A stretch of DNA of 64,000 nucleotides from NCBI RefSeq assembly GCF_004340905.1, contig NZ_SLXD01000004.1, positions 1 through 64,000 of the forward strand, read 5' to 3'. Shown here piece by piece: positions 44,779 through 55,594 of this stretch. The notes beneath the pieces are model-generated. The model saw only the letters and a list, made by a program, of their open reading frames with translations. It ran no database searches and was not told the origin of the DNA. Origin of the DNA: Rubrivivax gelatinosus (GTDB taxonomy: Bacteria > Pseudomonadota > Gammaproteobacteria > Burkholderiales > Burkholderiaceae_C). Both the position numbers and the translations under genes were made by a program. How positions within the stretch are numbered: the first letter of the stretch is position 1; every line of letters starts with the position of its first letter.

Positions 44779-44866
44779 TGGCGGAAGCGGTGAGATTCGA
44801 ACTCACGGACGGTTGCCCGTCGCCGGTTTTCAAGACCGGTGCAATCGACCACTCTGCCACGCTTCC
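44779..44866 (-). tRNA. tRNA-Ser (anticodon UGA)
   Basis: An 88-base minus-strand tRNA with encoded CCA. The acceptor stem GGAAGCG pairs with CGCTTCC, the anticodon loop CTTGAAA contains TGA, a long variable arm typical of serine tRNA follows, and the T arm is GTGAGTTCGAATCTCAC. The 3' end points towards the defence island, the usual geometry for island insertion. Confidence 0.96.
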
Positions 44867-44931
44867 AGGGTCGTCCGGCCTTGCGCCGGAACCCTCGATT
44901 CTAGGTCGGCGCGCGCCCCTGCGGCGCGGGC

Positions 44932-45756
44932 TCAGGCGCCCGGCCGCTGCGCCTGGCTGCAGCCGACCTGCACCAGCTCCTGGCGGCCGCCGTCCACGCG
45001 CACCGCGCTGAGGCGGCCGCCCCAGACGCAGCCGGTGTCCAGCGCCATCAGATCGGGCTCGACCACCAATCCCAGCGTGCTCCAGTGGCCGAAGGCGATC
45101 GGCTCGCCGGTGGTCCTGCGGCCGGGTACCTCGAACCACGGCATCAGCCCCGGCGGCGCCTCGGCGGCGCCGTCCTTGGTCTTGAAGTCCAGCGTGCCGT
45201 CGGCACGGCAAAAGCGGATGCGCGTCAGCGTGTTGACGACGAAACGCAGCCGGTCGGTGCCGCGCAGCCCGTCGTCCCAGCGCGCAGGCTCGTTGCCGTA
45301 CATGCGCTGAAGGAAGGCCTGCAGGTCCGGGCCGCGCAGGCAGTCCTGCACCTCGGCGGCCAGCGCCAGCGTCTGCGCCCTGTCCCATTGCGGCACCACG
45401 CCAGCATGCACGCACAGCCAGCCGGCCTCGACGTGCGCCAGCGGGCGCTGGCGCAGCCATTCGACCCAGGCCGCGGCGTCGGGCGCGGCGAGGATCTCGC
45501 CCAGCGTGTCGTTCCTGTGCAGCGGCCGCACGCCGTGCGCCACCGCCAGCGTGTGCAGGTCGTGGTTGCCCAGCAGGCACACCGCGGCGTCACCCAGCTC
45601 GCGCAGCCGGCGCAGCACGGCCAGGTTGGCCGGTCCGCGGTTGACCAGGTCGCCGAGCACGACCAGGCGGTCGCGCGACGGAGAGAAGCCGGTTTCGGCG
45701 AGCAGCCGTTCCAGTGCGTCCGCACAACCCTGCACGTCGCCAGCGAGGTAGATCAT
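44932..45756 (-). CDS. apaH: Symmetrical bis(5'-nucleosyl)-tetraphosphatase
   Basis: A 274-residue metallophosphoesterase that splits Ap4A into two ADP and so also decaps NpN-type RNA. Metal-binding motifs are GDVQGC (6-11), GDLVNRGP (35-42), GNHDLH (61-66) and the histidines in CVHAGVVPQW near 115 and GHWSTLG near 222. ATG 45756 starts directly at the first strand (MIYLAGD). It is divergent from the CNNM-family gene and runs towards tRNA-Ser. Length matches the family. Confidence 0.95.
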   Translation of the reverse strand: MIYLAGDVQGCADALERLLAETGFSPSRDRLVVLGDLVNRGPANLAVLRRLRELGDAAVCLLGNHDLHTLAVAHGVRPLHRNDTLGEILAAPDAAAWVEWLRQRPLAHVEAGWLCVHAGVVPQWDRAQTLALAAEVQDCLRGPDLQAFLQRMYGNEPARWDDGLRGTDRLRFVVNTLTRIRFCRADGTLDFKTKDGAAEAPPGLMPWFEVPGRRTTGEPIAFGHWSTLGLVVEPDLMALDTGCVWGGRLSAVRVDGGRQELVQVGCSQAQRPGA

Positions 45757-45822
45757 GGCGCGGATTCTGCTACGCTCGCCCGCCTTCCCACAGCCCGTCG
45801 CCGCCGTGTCGCGGCGGCTCGA

Positions 45823-47121
45823 ATGGACGTCTCCCTCCTCGTCTTCCTCATCCTGCTCAACGGCGTGTTCGCCATGTCGGAGATGGCGCTCACCGCGTCA
45901 CGCAAGATCCGGCTCCAGGTGATGGTGGAAGACGGCGCCCCCGGCGCCCGGGCCGCGATGGCCCTGCATGACGACCCCACGCGTTTCCTGTCGGTGGTGC
46001 AGATCGGCATCACCTCCATCGGCGTGCTCAACGGCATCGTCGGCGAAGCCGCGTTCTCGGCGCCGCTGGGCGACTGGCTGATCGAGCTCGGCGTCCAGGA
46101 GAACACCTCGCGCATCGGTGCCACCGCGATCGTCGTCGTGCTGATCACGATCGTCACGATCATCTTCGGCGAGCTGGTGCCCAAGCGCCTGGGCCAGCTC
46201 TACCCCGAGACGGTGGCGCGCCTGGTGGCGCGGCCGATGACCTGGGTCTCGCTGGCCGCGCGGCCGCTGGTGCTGCTGCTGTCGGCGTCGACGATGGCGG
46301 TGCTGCGCCTGCTGGGCATCCGCGAGGACACGCAGCGCGCGGTCACCGAAGAGGAGATCGCCGCCAGCCTGGAGGAAGGCCTGGACGCCGGCGTCATCGA
46401 GGCCCAGGAGCACCAGATGGTGCGCAACGTCTTCCGCCTCGACGACCGCCAGATCGGTTCGATGATGATCCCGCGCGCCGAGATCGCCTGGATCGAGGCC
46501 GACGCCCCGATCGGCGAGGTGCTGGCGCAGATCGCCGAGCATGGCCACTCGCGCTACCCGGTGTGTCGCGGCAGCCTGGACGACGTCATCGGCGTGCTCG
46601 GCGCGCACGCGCTGCTGCAGCCGCTGGCGCGCGGCGAGACGCCTCAGCTGCAGACGCTGCTCACGCCGCCGGTCTTCGTGCCCGAGACGCTGTCGGGCAT
46701 GGAGCTGCTCGAGCACTTCCGCCAGTCGCGTGCCGACCTGGTGTTCGTCGTCGACGAGTACGGTGCCGTTCAGGGCGTGATCTCCGAGCGCGACCTGCTC
46801 GAGGCGATCACCGGCGAGTTCGGCAACCAGACCGACGAGGACGCCTGGGCCGTGCAGCGCGAGGACGGCAGCTGGTTGATGGACGGGCTGATCCCGGTGC
46901 CCGAGCTGAAGGACCGGCTCGAGCTGAAGGAGCTGCCCGACGAGGAGCGCGGCCGCTACAACACGCTGGCCGGCATGGTGATGCTGCTGCTGGGCCGGCT
47001 GCCGAAGACGGCCGACGCCGTGTCCTGGCAGGGCTGGCGCTTCGAGGTCGTCGACCTCGACGGCAAACGCGTCGACAAGGTGCTCGTCTCGCGCACCGAC
47101 AACACAGGAGAGAACGAATGA
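45823..47121 (+). CDS. CNNM/CorC-type membrane protein with CBS domains
   Basis: A 432-residue protein with the hemolysin-family plan: a DUF21/CNNM membrane domain (residues 1-190, four helices; start LLVFLILLNGVFAMSEMAL), a CBS pair (~205-330; IPRAEIAWIEADAPIGEV, LVFVVDEYGAVQGVI) and a C-terminal CorC_HlyC domain (GELKDR-like segment, GRYNTLAGMVMLLLGRLP). Relatives are implicated in magnesium or cobalt efflux; the true cargo is not certain. ATG 45823. Its stop overlaps the SapC-like start by four bases (ATGA). Confidence 0.9.
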   Translation: MDVSLLVFLILLNGVFAMSEMALTASRKIRLQVMVEDGAPGARAAMALHDDPTRFLSVVQIGITSIGVLNGIVGEAAFSAPLGDWLIELGVQENTSRIGATAIVVVLITIVTIIFGELVPKRLGQLYPETVARLVARPMTWVSLAARPLVLLLSASTMAVLRLLGIREDTQRAVTEEEIAASLEEGLDAGVIEAQEHQMVRNVFRLDDRQIGSMMIPRAEIAWIEADAPIGEVLAQIAEHGHSRYPVCRGSLDDVIGVLGAHALLQPLARGETPQLQTLLTPPVFVPETLSGMELLEHFRQSRADLVFVVDEYGAVQGVISERDLLEAITGEFGNQTDEDAWAVQREDGSWLMDGLIPVPELKDRLELKELPDEERGRYNTLAGMVMLLLGRLPKTADAVSWQGWRFEVVDLDGKRVDKVLVSRTDNTGENE

Positions 47122-47876
47122 TCATCCCGCTGCTGCACCGCAAGCCGGTGCCGGTGGACCTGGGCCAGCACCGCGCGCTGAAGCTGGCGCTGCCGGTGCG
47201 CGACTGGAGCGTCGCTGGCGAGCTGAACTCGGTCTTCATCGCCGCGATCGAGTTCGTCGACGCGGCACGCGAGTACCCGATCTTCTTCGTCACGACCGGC
47301 AAGGACGATGCGGGCAAGCCGCAGATCGCGCCGATCGCGGTGTTCGGCCTGCAGCCCAAGCAGAACCTGTTCGTCGACCAGGGCCAGTGGCGCGCGCAGT
47401 TCATGCCCGCCGTGCTGACGAGCTATCCGTTCTGTGTCGGCCGGCTGGACAACGAGCGCTTCGCGGTCTGCCTGGATGCCGACTGGAAGGGCCTGGGCGA
47501 CGAGGGCGAGGCCCTGTTCGACGCCGAGGGCAAGCCCGGCGCCTCGCTGCAGGCCGTGCGCGGCCAGCTCGAGGCGCTCGAAGGCGAGGCGCAGCGCACG
47601 CGCGTGCTCTGCCAGCGCCTGGCCGAGCTCGACCTGCTGCGGCCGATGCGTTTCGACGCCAACCTGCCCGACGGCAGCAAGCTCACCGTCGACGGCTTCC
47701 TGACCGTGGACAACGCCAAGGTCCAGGCGCTGGACGCGGCGACGACGCACGAGCTGCTCAAGAGCGGCCTGCTGGGCCTGATCTACGCCCACTTCGTCTC
47801 GCTGGGCCACATGCGCAAGCTGCTCGAGTGGCACCTCGAACGCCTGCCGGCCGCCCCGGCCGCCCCCGCGGCCTGA
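47118..47876 (+). CDS. SapC-family protein
   Basis: A 252-residue soluble protein matching the SapC family (PF07277), named after a surface-array-associated protein; the biochemical role is unknown. Typical segments are PVPVDLGQHRALKL, EFVDAAREYPIFFV and LSSYPF-like LTSYPFCVGRLDNERFAVCLD. No signal peptide is seen. AGGAG at 47106-47110 precedes ATG 47118, and the four-base overlap with the CNNM-family gene suggests coupled expression. A short Pro/Ala tail ends the protein. Confidence 0.78.
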   Translation: MIIPLLHRKPVPVDLGQHRALKLALPVRDWSVAGELNSVFIAAIEFVDAAREYPIFFVTTGKDDAGKPQIAPIAVFGLQPKQNLFVDQGQWRAQFMPAVLTSYPFCVGRLDNERFAVCLDADWKGLGDEGEALFDAEGKPGASLQAVRGQLEALEGEAQRTRVLCQRLAELDLLRPMRFDANLPDGSKLTVDGFLTVDNAKVQALDAATTHELLKSGLLGLIYAHFVSLGHMRKLLEWHLERLPAAPAAPAA

Positions 47877-47880
47877 CGCG

Positions 47881-48861
47881 TCAGGCGCCGGCTTCGGCCG
47901 GCGCCGTCTCGCCGAACATCAGCGCCTCGACGCGGCGCGCGTCGTTGGTTTCGCGGATGCGCGCGAAGGCCTCGCCGGCCTCCGGGAAACGCCGCCGCAT
48001 CAGCCCCAGCCACTGCTTGAGCCGTCCGGCGCGGTGGCGCGGCTCCACGCGTGCGCCCACGCTCGCCCAGAAGCGCCGCAGCTCGGGCTGCAGCGCCGCC
48101 CAGTCGGGCGCCGGCTCGCCGCGGATCGTGCGCGCCAGCCCCGGGTCGGCGACCATGCCGCGGCCCAGCATCAGCGCGTCGCAGCCGCTCTCAGCCAGGC
48201 AGCGGTGCGCGTCGTCCAGCGTCCAGACCTCGCCGTTGGCGACCACCGGCAGCGCCACCGCCTCGCGGATCTCGGCGATGCGGTGCCAGTGCGCCGGCGG
48301 CCGGTAGCCCTCGGCCTTGGTGCGTGCGTGCACGACGAGCTCGGCGGCGCCGCCGTCGGCGATCGCGTGCGCGCAGTCCAGCATGCGCGAGTCGTCCAGG
48401 TGGCCCAGGCGCATCTTGGCCGTCACCGGCAGCGCGGCCGGCACCGCGCGCCGCACCGCGGCGACGATGGCGTGCACGAGTTCGGGTTCGTCCAGCAGCA
48501 CCGCGCCGCCGCGATGGCGGTTGACCACCGGCGCCGGGCAGCCGAAGTTGAGGTCGATGCCGGCCGGCGACAGTTCGGCCAGGCGCGCGGCGTTTTCGGC
48601 CAGGCAGACCGGGTCGCCGCCCAGCAGCTGGGCACGCACCGGCGTGCCGGCGGCGGTGCGGCCGCCGGCCAGCAGCTCGGGTGCGATGCGCGTGAACACA
48701 CGCGCCGGCAGCAGCTGGTCGGTGACGCGGATGAACTCCGAGACGCACAGCTCGACGCCGCCGACACGCGTCAGCACGTCGCGCAGGCTGTGGTCGAGCA
48801 GGCCTTCCATCGGTGCGAGCAGCAGGCGCGGGGCGGCGGGCGGGGCAGGGTGCGCGGACAT
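47881..48861 (-). CDS. dusC: tRNA-dihydrouridine synthase (DusC-like)
   Basis: A 326-residue FMN enzyme that reduces uridine in tRNA, of the type that modifies position 16. Family landmarks are [19 protein letters not shown] at the N-terminus, the phosphate-site loop [19 protein letters not shown] with the catalytic cysteine (C in FGCPAP), VTAKMRLG, and [13 protein letters not shown]. The C-terminal helical RNA-binding domain is present. ATG 48861 is chosen; an ATG four codons upstream is possible. Convergent with the SapC gene (4-base gap) and divergent from the aminopeptidase. Confidence 0.92.
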   Translation of the reverse strand: MSAHPAPPAAPRLLLAPMEGLLDHSLRDVLTRVGGVELCVSEFIRVTDQLLPARVFTRIAPELLAGGRTAAGTPVRAQLLGGDPVCLAENAARLAELSPAGIDLNFGCPAPVVNRHRGGAVLLDEPELVHAIVAAVRRAVPAALPVTAKMRLGHLDDSRMLDCAHAIADGGAAELVVHARTKAEGYRPPAHWHRIAEIREAVALPVVANGEVWTLDDAHRCLAESGCDALMLGRGMVADPGLARTIRGEPAPDWAALQPELRRFWASVGARVEPRHRAGRLKQWLGLMRRRFPEAGEAFARIRETNDARRVEALMFGETAPAEAGA

Positions 48862-48957
48862 CGGGGCGCGCATGATGCCGCAAGCGGCCGCCGGCCGCGC
48901 CCGCGACGCGGGACAATCACCGCTTTTGCCTTGTCGCCCGCGGGCGACCTGCCGCCG

Positions 48958-50331
<1,374 letters not shown>

Positions 50332-51396
50332 TCAGGCACGCGCCGCGCCGGGCGCGGCCGGCCGGCGCGGCGGCACGACGACCCGCAGCGCGCGTGCCGG
50401 CGCCACCGGCGTGCCCACCGGCTGCGCCGTGCCGGGCGTCACGCGCCGCGGCTGGCGCGCCGTGGCGGCGTCGACCGCGCGCTCCAGCAGCCGCAGCACG
50501 CCGGTCTCGCCCAGGCCGAAGGCGAAGGCCTGCCAGCGCTGGTTGACGCGGCGGTCGGCCCAGGCGTCTTCGAGCGCCTGGCGCACGGCCCGCGGGTCCT
50601 CGCCGGCACGCGCTTCGATGATGCGTGCGGCCAGCGCGCCGGCGAGCAACTGGAAGTCGTGGCGCAGCGCGTCGCCGCCTTCGGGCGGCAGCAGCGCGGC
50701 CAGGCGGCGGATGCGCTCGCTCCAGCCGCCCGAGGCGAACTGCAGCGTCACCAGCGCCTGCAGGCGCTGCGCGGCGTTGACCGGCCGCAGGCCCGGCGGC
50801 GGCAGCACGCGAAGCGGCACACGCACCGACTCGACGAAAGGCAGCGGCGTCGCCAGGCTGGCCAGCACCGCCAGGCGCCAGGCTTCGGCCGGCGCCAGAC
50901 CGCCCGGGGCGTCGGCCAGGCCGGCCTGGGCCTGCGCCGCGCGGCGCAGCAGCGCTGCGGCGTCCAGGCCTTCGCGCGCCGCCTCGGCCTGGGGGCAGAG
51001 CATCGCCAGCGCGCCGGGCGCGTAGCCCTCATCCGGGCCCAGGCGGGTGACGACGGGCGCATCGGCGCCGCCGAAAGCGCGCCGCGTCACCGGGCAGTGG
51101 CTGATTTCGATCTCGCAGAGGTGACGCCATGTGACACGCGTCGGGTCGAGCGCGAGGCCGCGCCGCCAGGCGTCGGTGCGCAGCGCCAGCCAGCGCCGCA
51201 CCAGGCGCGTGGGGGTCAGCGTGCGCCGGCCGAACACCGCCTTGGCGGCGCGCCAGCCCTGGCCCACCGGCGTGCCGTCGAGCAGCAGCCCGGGCGCCGG
51301 CACGAGGCCGTGGCGGGCGTGGTCCCAGCCCAGTTCGAAGCCGCTGCGGTCGCAGGCCTCGGCCTGCGGGTCGAAGTCCAAGATCGCCTGGTTCAT
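50332..51396 (-). CDS. Hypothetical protein with possible zinc-like motif
   Basis: A 354-residue protein that I cannot assign. ATG 51396 gives an acidic opening (NQAILDFDPQAEAC). Between residues 94 and 134 is the pattern C-x5-H-CPVTRRAF ... GPDEGYAPGALAMLC, which looks like the Cys-rich half of an HNH-like module; no catalytic HNH is visible. The rest is Ala/Arg-rich and helical, ending in a Pro/Arg tail. It ends one base after the aminopeptidase stop on the opposite strand. Coding is supported by strong codon bias over the full length. Confidence 0.6.
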   Translation of the reverse strand: MNQAILDFDPQAEACDRSGFELGWDHARHGLVPAPGLLLDGTPVGQGWRAAKAVFGRRTLTPTRLVRRWLALRTDAWRRGLALDPTRVTWRHLCEIEISHCPVTRRAFGGADAPVVTRLGPDEGYAPGALAMLCPQAEAAREGLDAAALLRRAAQAQAGLADAPGGLAPAEAWRLAVLASLATPLPFVESVRVPLRVLPPPGLRPVNAAQRLQALVTLQFASGGWSERIRRLAALLPPEGGDALRHDFQLLAGALAARIIEARAGEDPRAVRQALEDAWADRRVNQRWQAFAFGLGETGVLRLLERAVDAATARQPRRVTPGTAQPVGTPVAPARALRVVVPPRRPAAPGAARA

Positions 51397-51493
51397 CACG
51401 GTCTCCCGGTCGGCGGCCGGGCCCGATGCCCGACGCTGGAAGACAGTGTGGAGGCTCAGTGGCTCATGGACAGAGCCACCACTGTAAAGAAGC

Positions 51494-51796
51494 TCAGGTG
51501 TGGCTGCCGCGCCCGAAGAGCCGCGCCAGCCCCCAGGCCAGCACGATGCCGGCCGCGTCGGCGAGCACATCGGCGGCGTCGGCACTGCGTCCGGGCACGA
51601 AGGCCTGGACGAACTCGATCAGCAGCCCGTAGGCCAGCAGCGCGGCCCCGATGCGGGTGAAACCGCGTCCTGGCCAGGCCCGGGCCGCGGCCAGCCCCAT
51701 CGTGAAAAAGGCCAACCCGTGGTTGGCCTTGTCCCAGCCGGTGTCCGCCTGCGGCGGCGGATTCGGCGTGAACGCCAGCCAGGCGACGCCCGACAC
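51494..51796 (-). CDS. VanZ-like small membrane protein
   Basis: A protein of about 100 residues with the VanZ-like pattern: DKANHGLAFFTMGLAAARAW, then LLIEFVQAFVPGRSADAADVLADAAGIVLAWGLA, where GRS-x-D-x-x-D is the family mark. GTG 51796 is the first acceptable start in frame, but the hydrophobic first helix clearly begins upstream (LLLLLLV precedes it), so the real start may be a CTG or TTG near 51840 overlapping the lipoprotein gene. Function unknown. Confidence 0.7.
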   Translation of the reverse strand: MSGVAWLAFTPNPPPQADTGWDKANHGLAFFTMGLAAARAWPGRGFTRIGAALLAYGLLIEFVQAFVPGRSADAADVLADAAGIVLAWGLARLFGRGSHT

Positions 51797-51850
51797 CAGC
51801 AGCAGGAGCAGCAGGCGCCAGGCGAGGCGGGCGGGCGGGGGGGAGTTCAG

Positions 51851-53143
51851 TCAGCGATCCTTGCGCAGGACACCGGTCGGCGTGCTGTTGCCGCCGAGCA
51901 GGAACACAGTGTAGACGCCGTAGGACTGCAGGTTGGCGTCCTCCTGCGTGTACAGGTAGTCGCCGCCCGAGGAGGTCGTGATGTCGATGCGCGCCTCGTC
52001 GTTGTAGGTCGCGGTGACGAAGCTCGACGCGCTGCCCGGGGAGACGTCGGTGACCAGCGCCGCGTAGTCCACCGACAGCGTGATCGGGTCGGTCGTCGAG
52101 GCGGCGTTGATCAGGCGCATGCGGTAGCGCGTGGACGAGGTCGGCAGGCGGTTGTCGTCGCTGATCAGTTTCACCGCGGCGTCGCTGCCGGCGGTGCCGT
52201 AGGCGATCAGCGTGTAGTCGGCACCGGGCTTGAAGGTCTGCGTCGCCGAGCTCACCGTGGTGCCCGCGACCTTGACCGTCAGCGCGCCGTCGCCGGCGCT
52301 GATGCGCTGGTAGCTGCCGACCGAGGGCGAGACCAGCGTCGCCAGCGTGCTGCCGTCCAGCGTGGCGTTGACCGTGCCGCGCGACTCGGCGCCGGCAATG
52401 ACGCGGATGCGCGCCTGGGTGTTCTTGGCCGTCGTCAGGTCGCCCTGCTGCACCAGCACCAGGCCGTTGACCAGCACGCCGCCGGTGCCGGCGGTGATGA
52501 TCAGCGTGGAGTACTCGTACTCGTTGATCGTGATGTCGCTGACGTCCAGGCGCACGTCGTCGACGTCGCCGGCGGTCGTGACACGCAGGCGGTAGCTGCC
52601 GATGCCGACGTCCTTGTAGCTGCCCAGCGTCGACGAGCTGACGCTGCTGGCCAGCGCGCTGGAGTCGGCCAGATCGGCGTCTTCCTGCGTCAGGTAGACG
52701 TCGAACGAGCCGGCGTCGGTGGTCGCGTTGTAGACCCGCAGCTGGCCGTAGCCGTCGTCGATGTCGTCGGTGTCCGAGTCTTCGGGCAGCGTGACGAGCT
52801 TGAGCGCGCCGCTGCGGCCCCAGACGATGCCGGTGTAGTGCTTGCTCTTGGACAGCGAGTAGGTGCCGGTGACGAGCGTCGACGAGGCGCCGTTGGCGCG
52901 CACCTTCAGCGTGTAGCTGTCGGCGTCGATCTTGGTGTAGGCGGTCACGGCGTCGGAGGCGACGGCCGAGAACTCGGTCGTGCCGTCGACGTCGAGGTCG
53001 ATCGAGTCGACGTCGGTACTGGCATTGAGCACGCGCAGCTGGGCCGAACCGTCGCTGCTGCCGCCGCCGCAGGCAGCCAGCAGCAAGGCGGAAGCCGCGA
53101 ACAGCGCGTACATGCCGCGCCGCGCGAACAGGGATAGCATCAT
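51851..53143 (-). CDS. DUF4397-type exported lipoprotein
   Basis: A 430-residue lipoprotein. The signal peptide ends LLLAAC (Cys at about 24) followed by a Gly/Ser linker. The mature part consists of repeated beta domains with the DUF4397 pattern: QLRVLNASTDVDSIDLDVDG, QLRVYNATTDAGSFDVYL, and YRMRLINAASTTDPITLSVD, with LGSYKDVG-like and YTLIAYG-like strands between. Such proteins are cell-surface or periplasmic with unknown function. ATG 53143 (or the next codon) has AAGGAA in front. The VanZ-like gene starts right after its stop. Confidence 0.85.
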   Translation of the reverse strand: MMLSLFARRGMYALFAASALLLAACGGGSSDGSAQLRVLNASTDVDSIDLDVDGTTEFSAVASDAVTAYTKIDADSYTLKVRANGASSTLVTGTYSLSKSKHYTGIVWGRSGALKLVTLPEDSDTDDIDDGYGQLRVYNATTDAGSFDVYLTQEDADLADSSALASSVSSSTLGSYKDVGIGSYRLRVTTAGDVDDVRLDVSDITINEYEYSTLIITAGTGGVLVNGLVLVQQGDLTTAKNTQARIRVIAGAESRGTVNATLDGSTLATLVSPSVGSYQRISAGDGALTVKVAGTTVSSATQTFKPGADYTLIAYGTAGSDAAVKLISDDNRLPTSSTRYRMRLINAASTTDPITLSVDYAALVTDVSPGSASSFVTATYNDEARIDITTSSGGDYLYTQEDANLQSYGVYTVFLLGGNSTPTGVLRKDR

Positions 53144-53339
53144 CGTCGTTCCTTCGAAGGGTCTGGCGCCTTCGGGCGCCGCCCCGCGATTGCACCGCCG
53201 GCACGCGACGCCGACATTGCCTGTCGGTTGCCGTCGGAAACCGCTGATGACGCCGGATGTCGGCCGCCCCTGCACGCCGCGCTACCGCATCTCAACGCTG
53301 CGCTACATACGGAAACACGGCGCGACTACGCTGCCGGCC

Positions 53340-54071
53340 ATGGACACGACCCCGCACCACCTCTTCGTCGTCGAGGACGACCCCGCGATGCGCGACATGC
53401 TGTCGGCCTACCTCGAGAAGCAGGGGTTGTCGGTGACGCCGATGTCCAGCGCCGAGGAGATGATGCGCCGCATCCATCGGCGCCGGCCCGACCTGATCAT
53501 CCTCGACGTGATGCTGCCCGGCGAGTCCGGCATCGACGCCTGCCGTCGCCTGCGCTCCGAAGGCGACCGCGTGCCGGTCATCCTGCTGACCGCGCGTACC
53601 GAGGAGGTCGACCGCGTGCTCGGGCTGGAGATGGGCGCCGACGACTATCTCGGCAAGCCGTTCTCGGCGCGCGAGCTGCTGGCGCGCATCCGGGCGGTGC
53701 TGCGCCGCACGAACTCGCTGCCCGGCGTGCCGGCGCCCAGCGACCGCGAGGTGCGCATCGGCGCGCACACCTTCGTGCCGGCGACACGCAGCCTGCACGC
53801 AGCCAGCGGGGAGCTGCGTGTGCTGTCCACCGTCGAGTACTCGATCCTCGCCGAGCTGGTCGCCAATCCGCACGTGCCGATCTCGCGCGAGCGGCTGCTC
53901 TCGGTGTCGCACACGCGCGGCGAGGAGCTGCTGGCGCGCACCGCCGACGTCGCGGTGATGCGGCTGCGCAAGATCGTCGAGCCCGACCCGGCGATGCCGC
54001 GCTACATCCAGACGGTGCGCGGCCACGGCTACATGTTCGTGCCCCACCTGCCGCGGCCGCTGGCCGCCTGA
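53340..54071 (+). CDS. OmpR/PhoB-family response regulator
   Basis: A 243-residue regulator. The receiver domain has the acidic pair ED13-14, phosphorylated D56 in LIILDVMLPGESG, T84 in LLTAR and K106 in YLGKPFSA. A winged-helix C-terminal domain follows (LSTVEYSILAELVANPHVPISRERLL, YIQTVRGHGYMFVP). ATG 53340. It precedes the sensor kinase by 9 bases and is its partner; the operon is divergent from the DUF4397 lipoprotein gene. The signal is unknown. Confidence 0.93.
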   Translation: MDTTPHHLFVVEDDPAMRDMLSAYLEKQGLSVTPMSSAEEMMRRIHRRRPDLIILDVMLPGESGIDACRRLRSEGDRVPVILLTARTEEVDRVLGLEMGADDYLGKPFSARELLARIRAVLRRTNSLPGVPAPSDREVRIGAHTFVPATRSLHAASGELRVLSTVEYSILAELVANPHVPISRERLLSVSHTRGEELLARTADVAVMRLRKIVEPDPAMPRYIQTVRGHGYMFVPHLPRPLAA

Positions 54072-54080
54072 CGCGGCGCG

Positions 54081-55467
54081 ATGGGCAACGCTGCCACCGG
54101 CACGCTGGTCGGCCGCCTGACGGCCGGCGTCGCGCTCGTCGGTGCGCTGGCCTTCCTGACGCAGGCGCTGGTGCTGCATTTCTGGCTCTCGCCGGTGCTC
54201 GACGAGCTCGGGCACGAGACCGCGGCGCACGCGGCGACGATCGCCACGGCGCTGGCGGCGGCGGCACCGACGGACCGCCCGGCACTGGCGCGGCGCCTGT
54301 CCGACGACCGCGTGCAGGTCGGCATCACGCCGCCCTGGGGCCCGCCGCCTGGCCAGGACGCGCGTGGCCCGGGCTCGCCCGAGGACCCGGGGCCCGGCGA
54401 CGGGCCGGGTGGCGCCGAGGGGGCGCCGCCGGCGCTGATGGCGTCGTCCACGAACCGCGGGCTGGACCGCGTGCAGCGCGAGCTGCAGCGGCGGCTGGGC
54501 CCGGACGCGGTGGTGCGCGACGGCTTCGGCCCCGCGGGCCCGTTCACGCTGCTGATCGGGGTCTCGGTGGACGGGCAGCGCTGGTGGATCGCGTTCAACC
54601 ACCAGCTGCCGCGGCCGGCGCTGTTCGAGACCCTGCTGGCCTGGCTGGGCGTGCTGTCGGCACTGGTCTTCGGCGCGCTGCTGCTCTCGGCGCGTTTTGT
54701 CGCCCGGCCGATCCGGCACCTGGCCGACGAGATCTCGCGCCAGCGTGCGCCGCTCAAGCCGATCGCCGAGCACGGACGCGGCAGCGAGGAGCTGCATTCG
54801 CTGGCCGCCTCGTTCAACTCGCTGGTGCGGGTCGTCGAGGCCGGGCGGCAGACGCGCCAGAACCTTCTTGCCGGCCTGTCGCACGACCTGCGCACGCCGC
54901 TGGCGCGGCTGCGCCTGCGCGCCGAGACGCAGTGCGAGCCGGCGGTGGGCGACGCGCTGGCCGCCGACCTCGGCTCGCTGGAGCGCATCGTCGACCAGTT
55001 CCTCGCCTACGTGCAGCTGGAGCGTGCCGACGCCGTCGGCCGTGCCGCGCCGCTGTCAAGCAGCGTCGAGGACGTCGTGCGTCGCCACGTCGAGCACGGT
55101 GACCCGGTCGAAGCCGCCATCGCGCCGCTGGACTGGCCGATGCCGGACCTGCCGGTGCAGCGCCTGGTCGGCAACCTGGTCGACAACGCGCTGGCCTACG
55201 GCCGCGCGCCGGTGCGCGTGGAACTCGTCGAACACGAAGGGGGGGGCGCTGCTGCGCGTGCTCGACCACGGCCACGGCATGAGCGCCACCGAGTTCGAGC
55301 TGGCGCAGCAGCCCTTCGTGCGCCTGTCGCCGGCGCGCAGCGGCGAAGGCCACTGCGGGCTCGGGCTGGCGATCGTGGCCGAGATCGTGCGCCAGTGGGG
55401 CGGCGAGCTGCGCCTGGCGCCGGCCGGTGTCACGACCGGCATCGAAGCGACGATCCCGCGCCGCTGA
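54081..55467 (+). pseudogene. Sensor histidine kinase interrupted by a frameshift
   Basis: An EnvZ/OmpR-type kinase in two frames. The first part (from ATG 54081) has helix 1 at ~10-35, a periplasmic domain with a Pro/Gly-rich loop, helix 2 at ~187-205, HAMP, and the H box LLAGLSHDLRTPLARL with H268, then the N box NLVDNALAYG (~365-374). The ATP-binding boxes LDHGHGM and GHCGLGLAIV continue only in another frame from about 55247. The junction is a run of eight G (55239-55246); seven would restore HEGGALLRVLDHG. Either the gene is inactive, the run varies in length, or the base is a sequencing error. As written, the kinase has no ATP-binding lid. Confidence 0.85.
55239..55246 (+). repeat. Eight-G run at the kinase frameshift
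   Basis: Homopolymer run within GAAGGGGGGGGCGCTG. Losing one G joins the two frames of the sensor kinase. Confidence 0.9.
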
Positions 55468-55594
55468 GCGCAACACGGACGCAACGCTGCGTCATCTTCA
55501 CGGTTTTTCACGGCGCTCTTCGGCGATTCGGCGCGCCGGGGCGGGAAGACGATGCAGGCCTCGGCGGAGCGTCAGCCGCCGATGGAGAAAAGCC

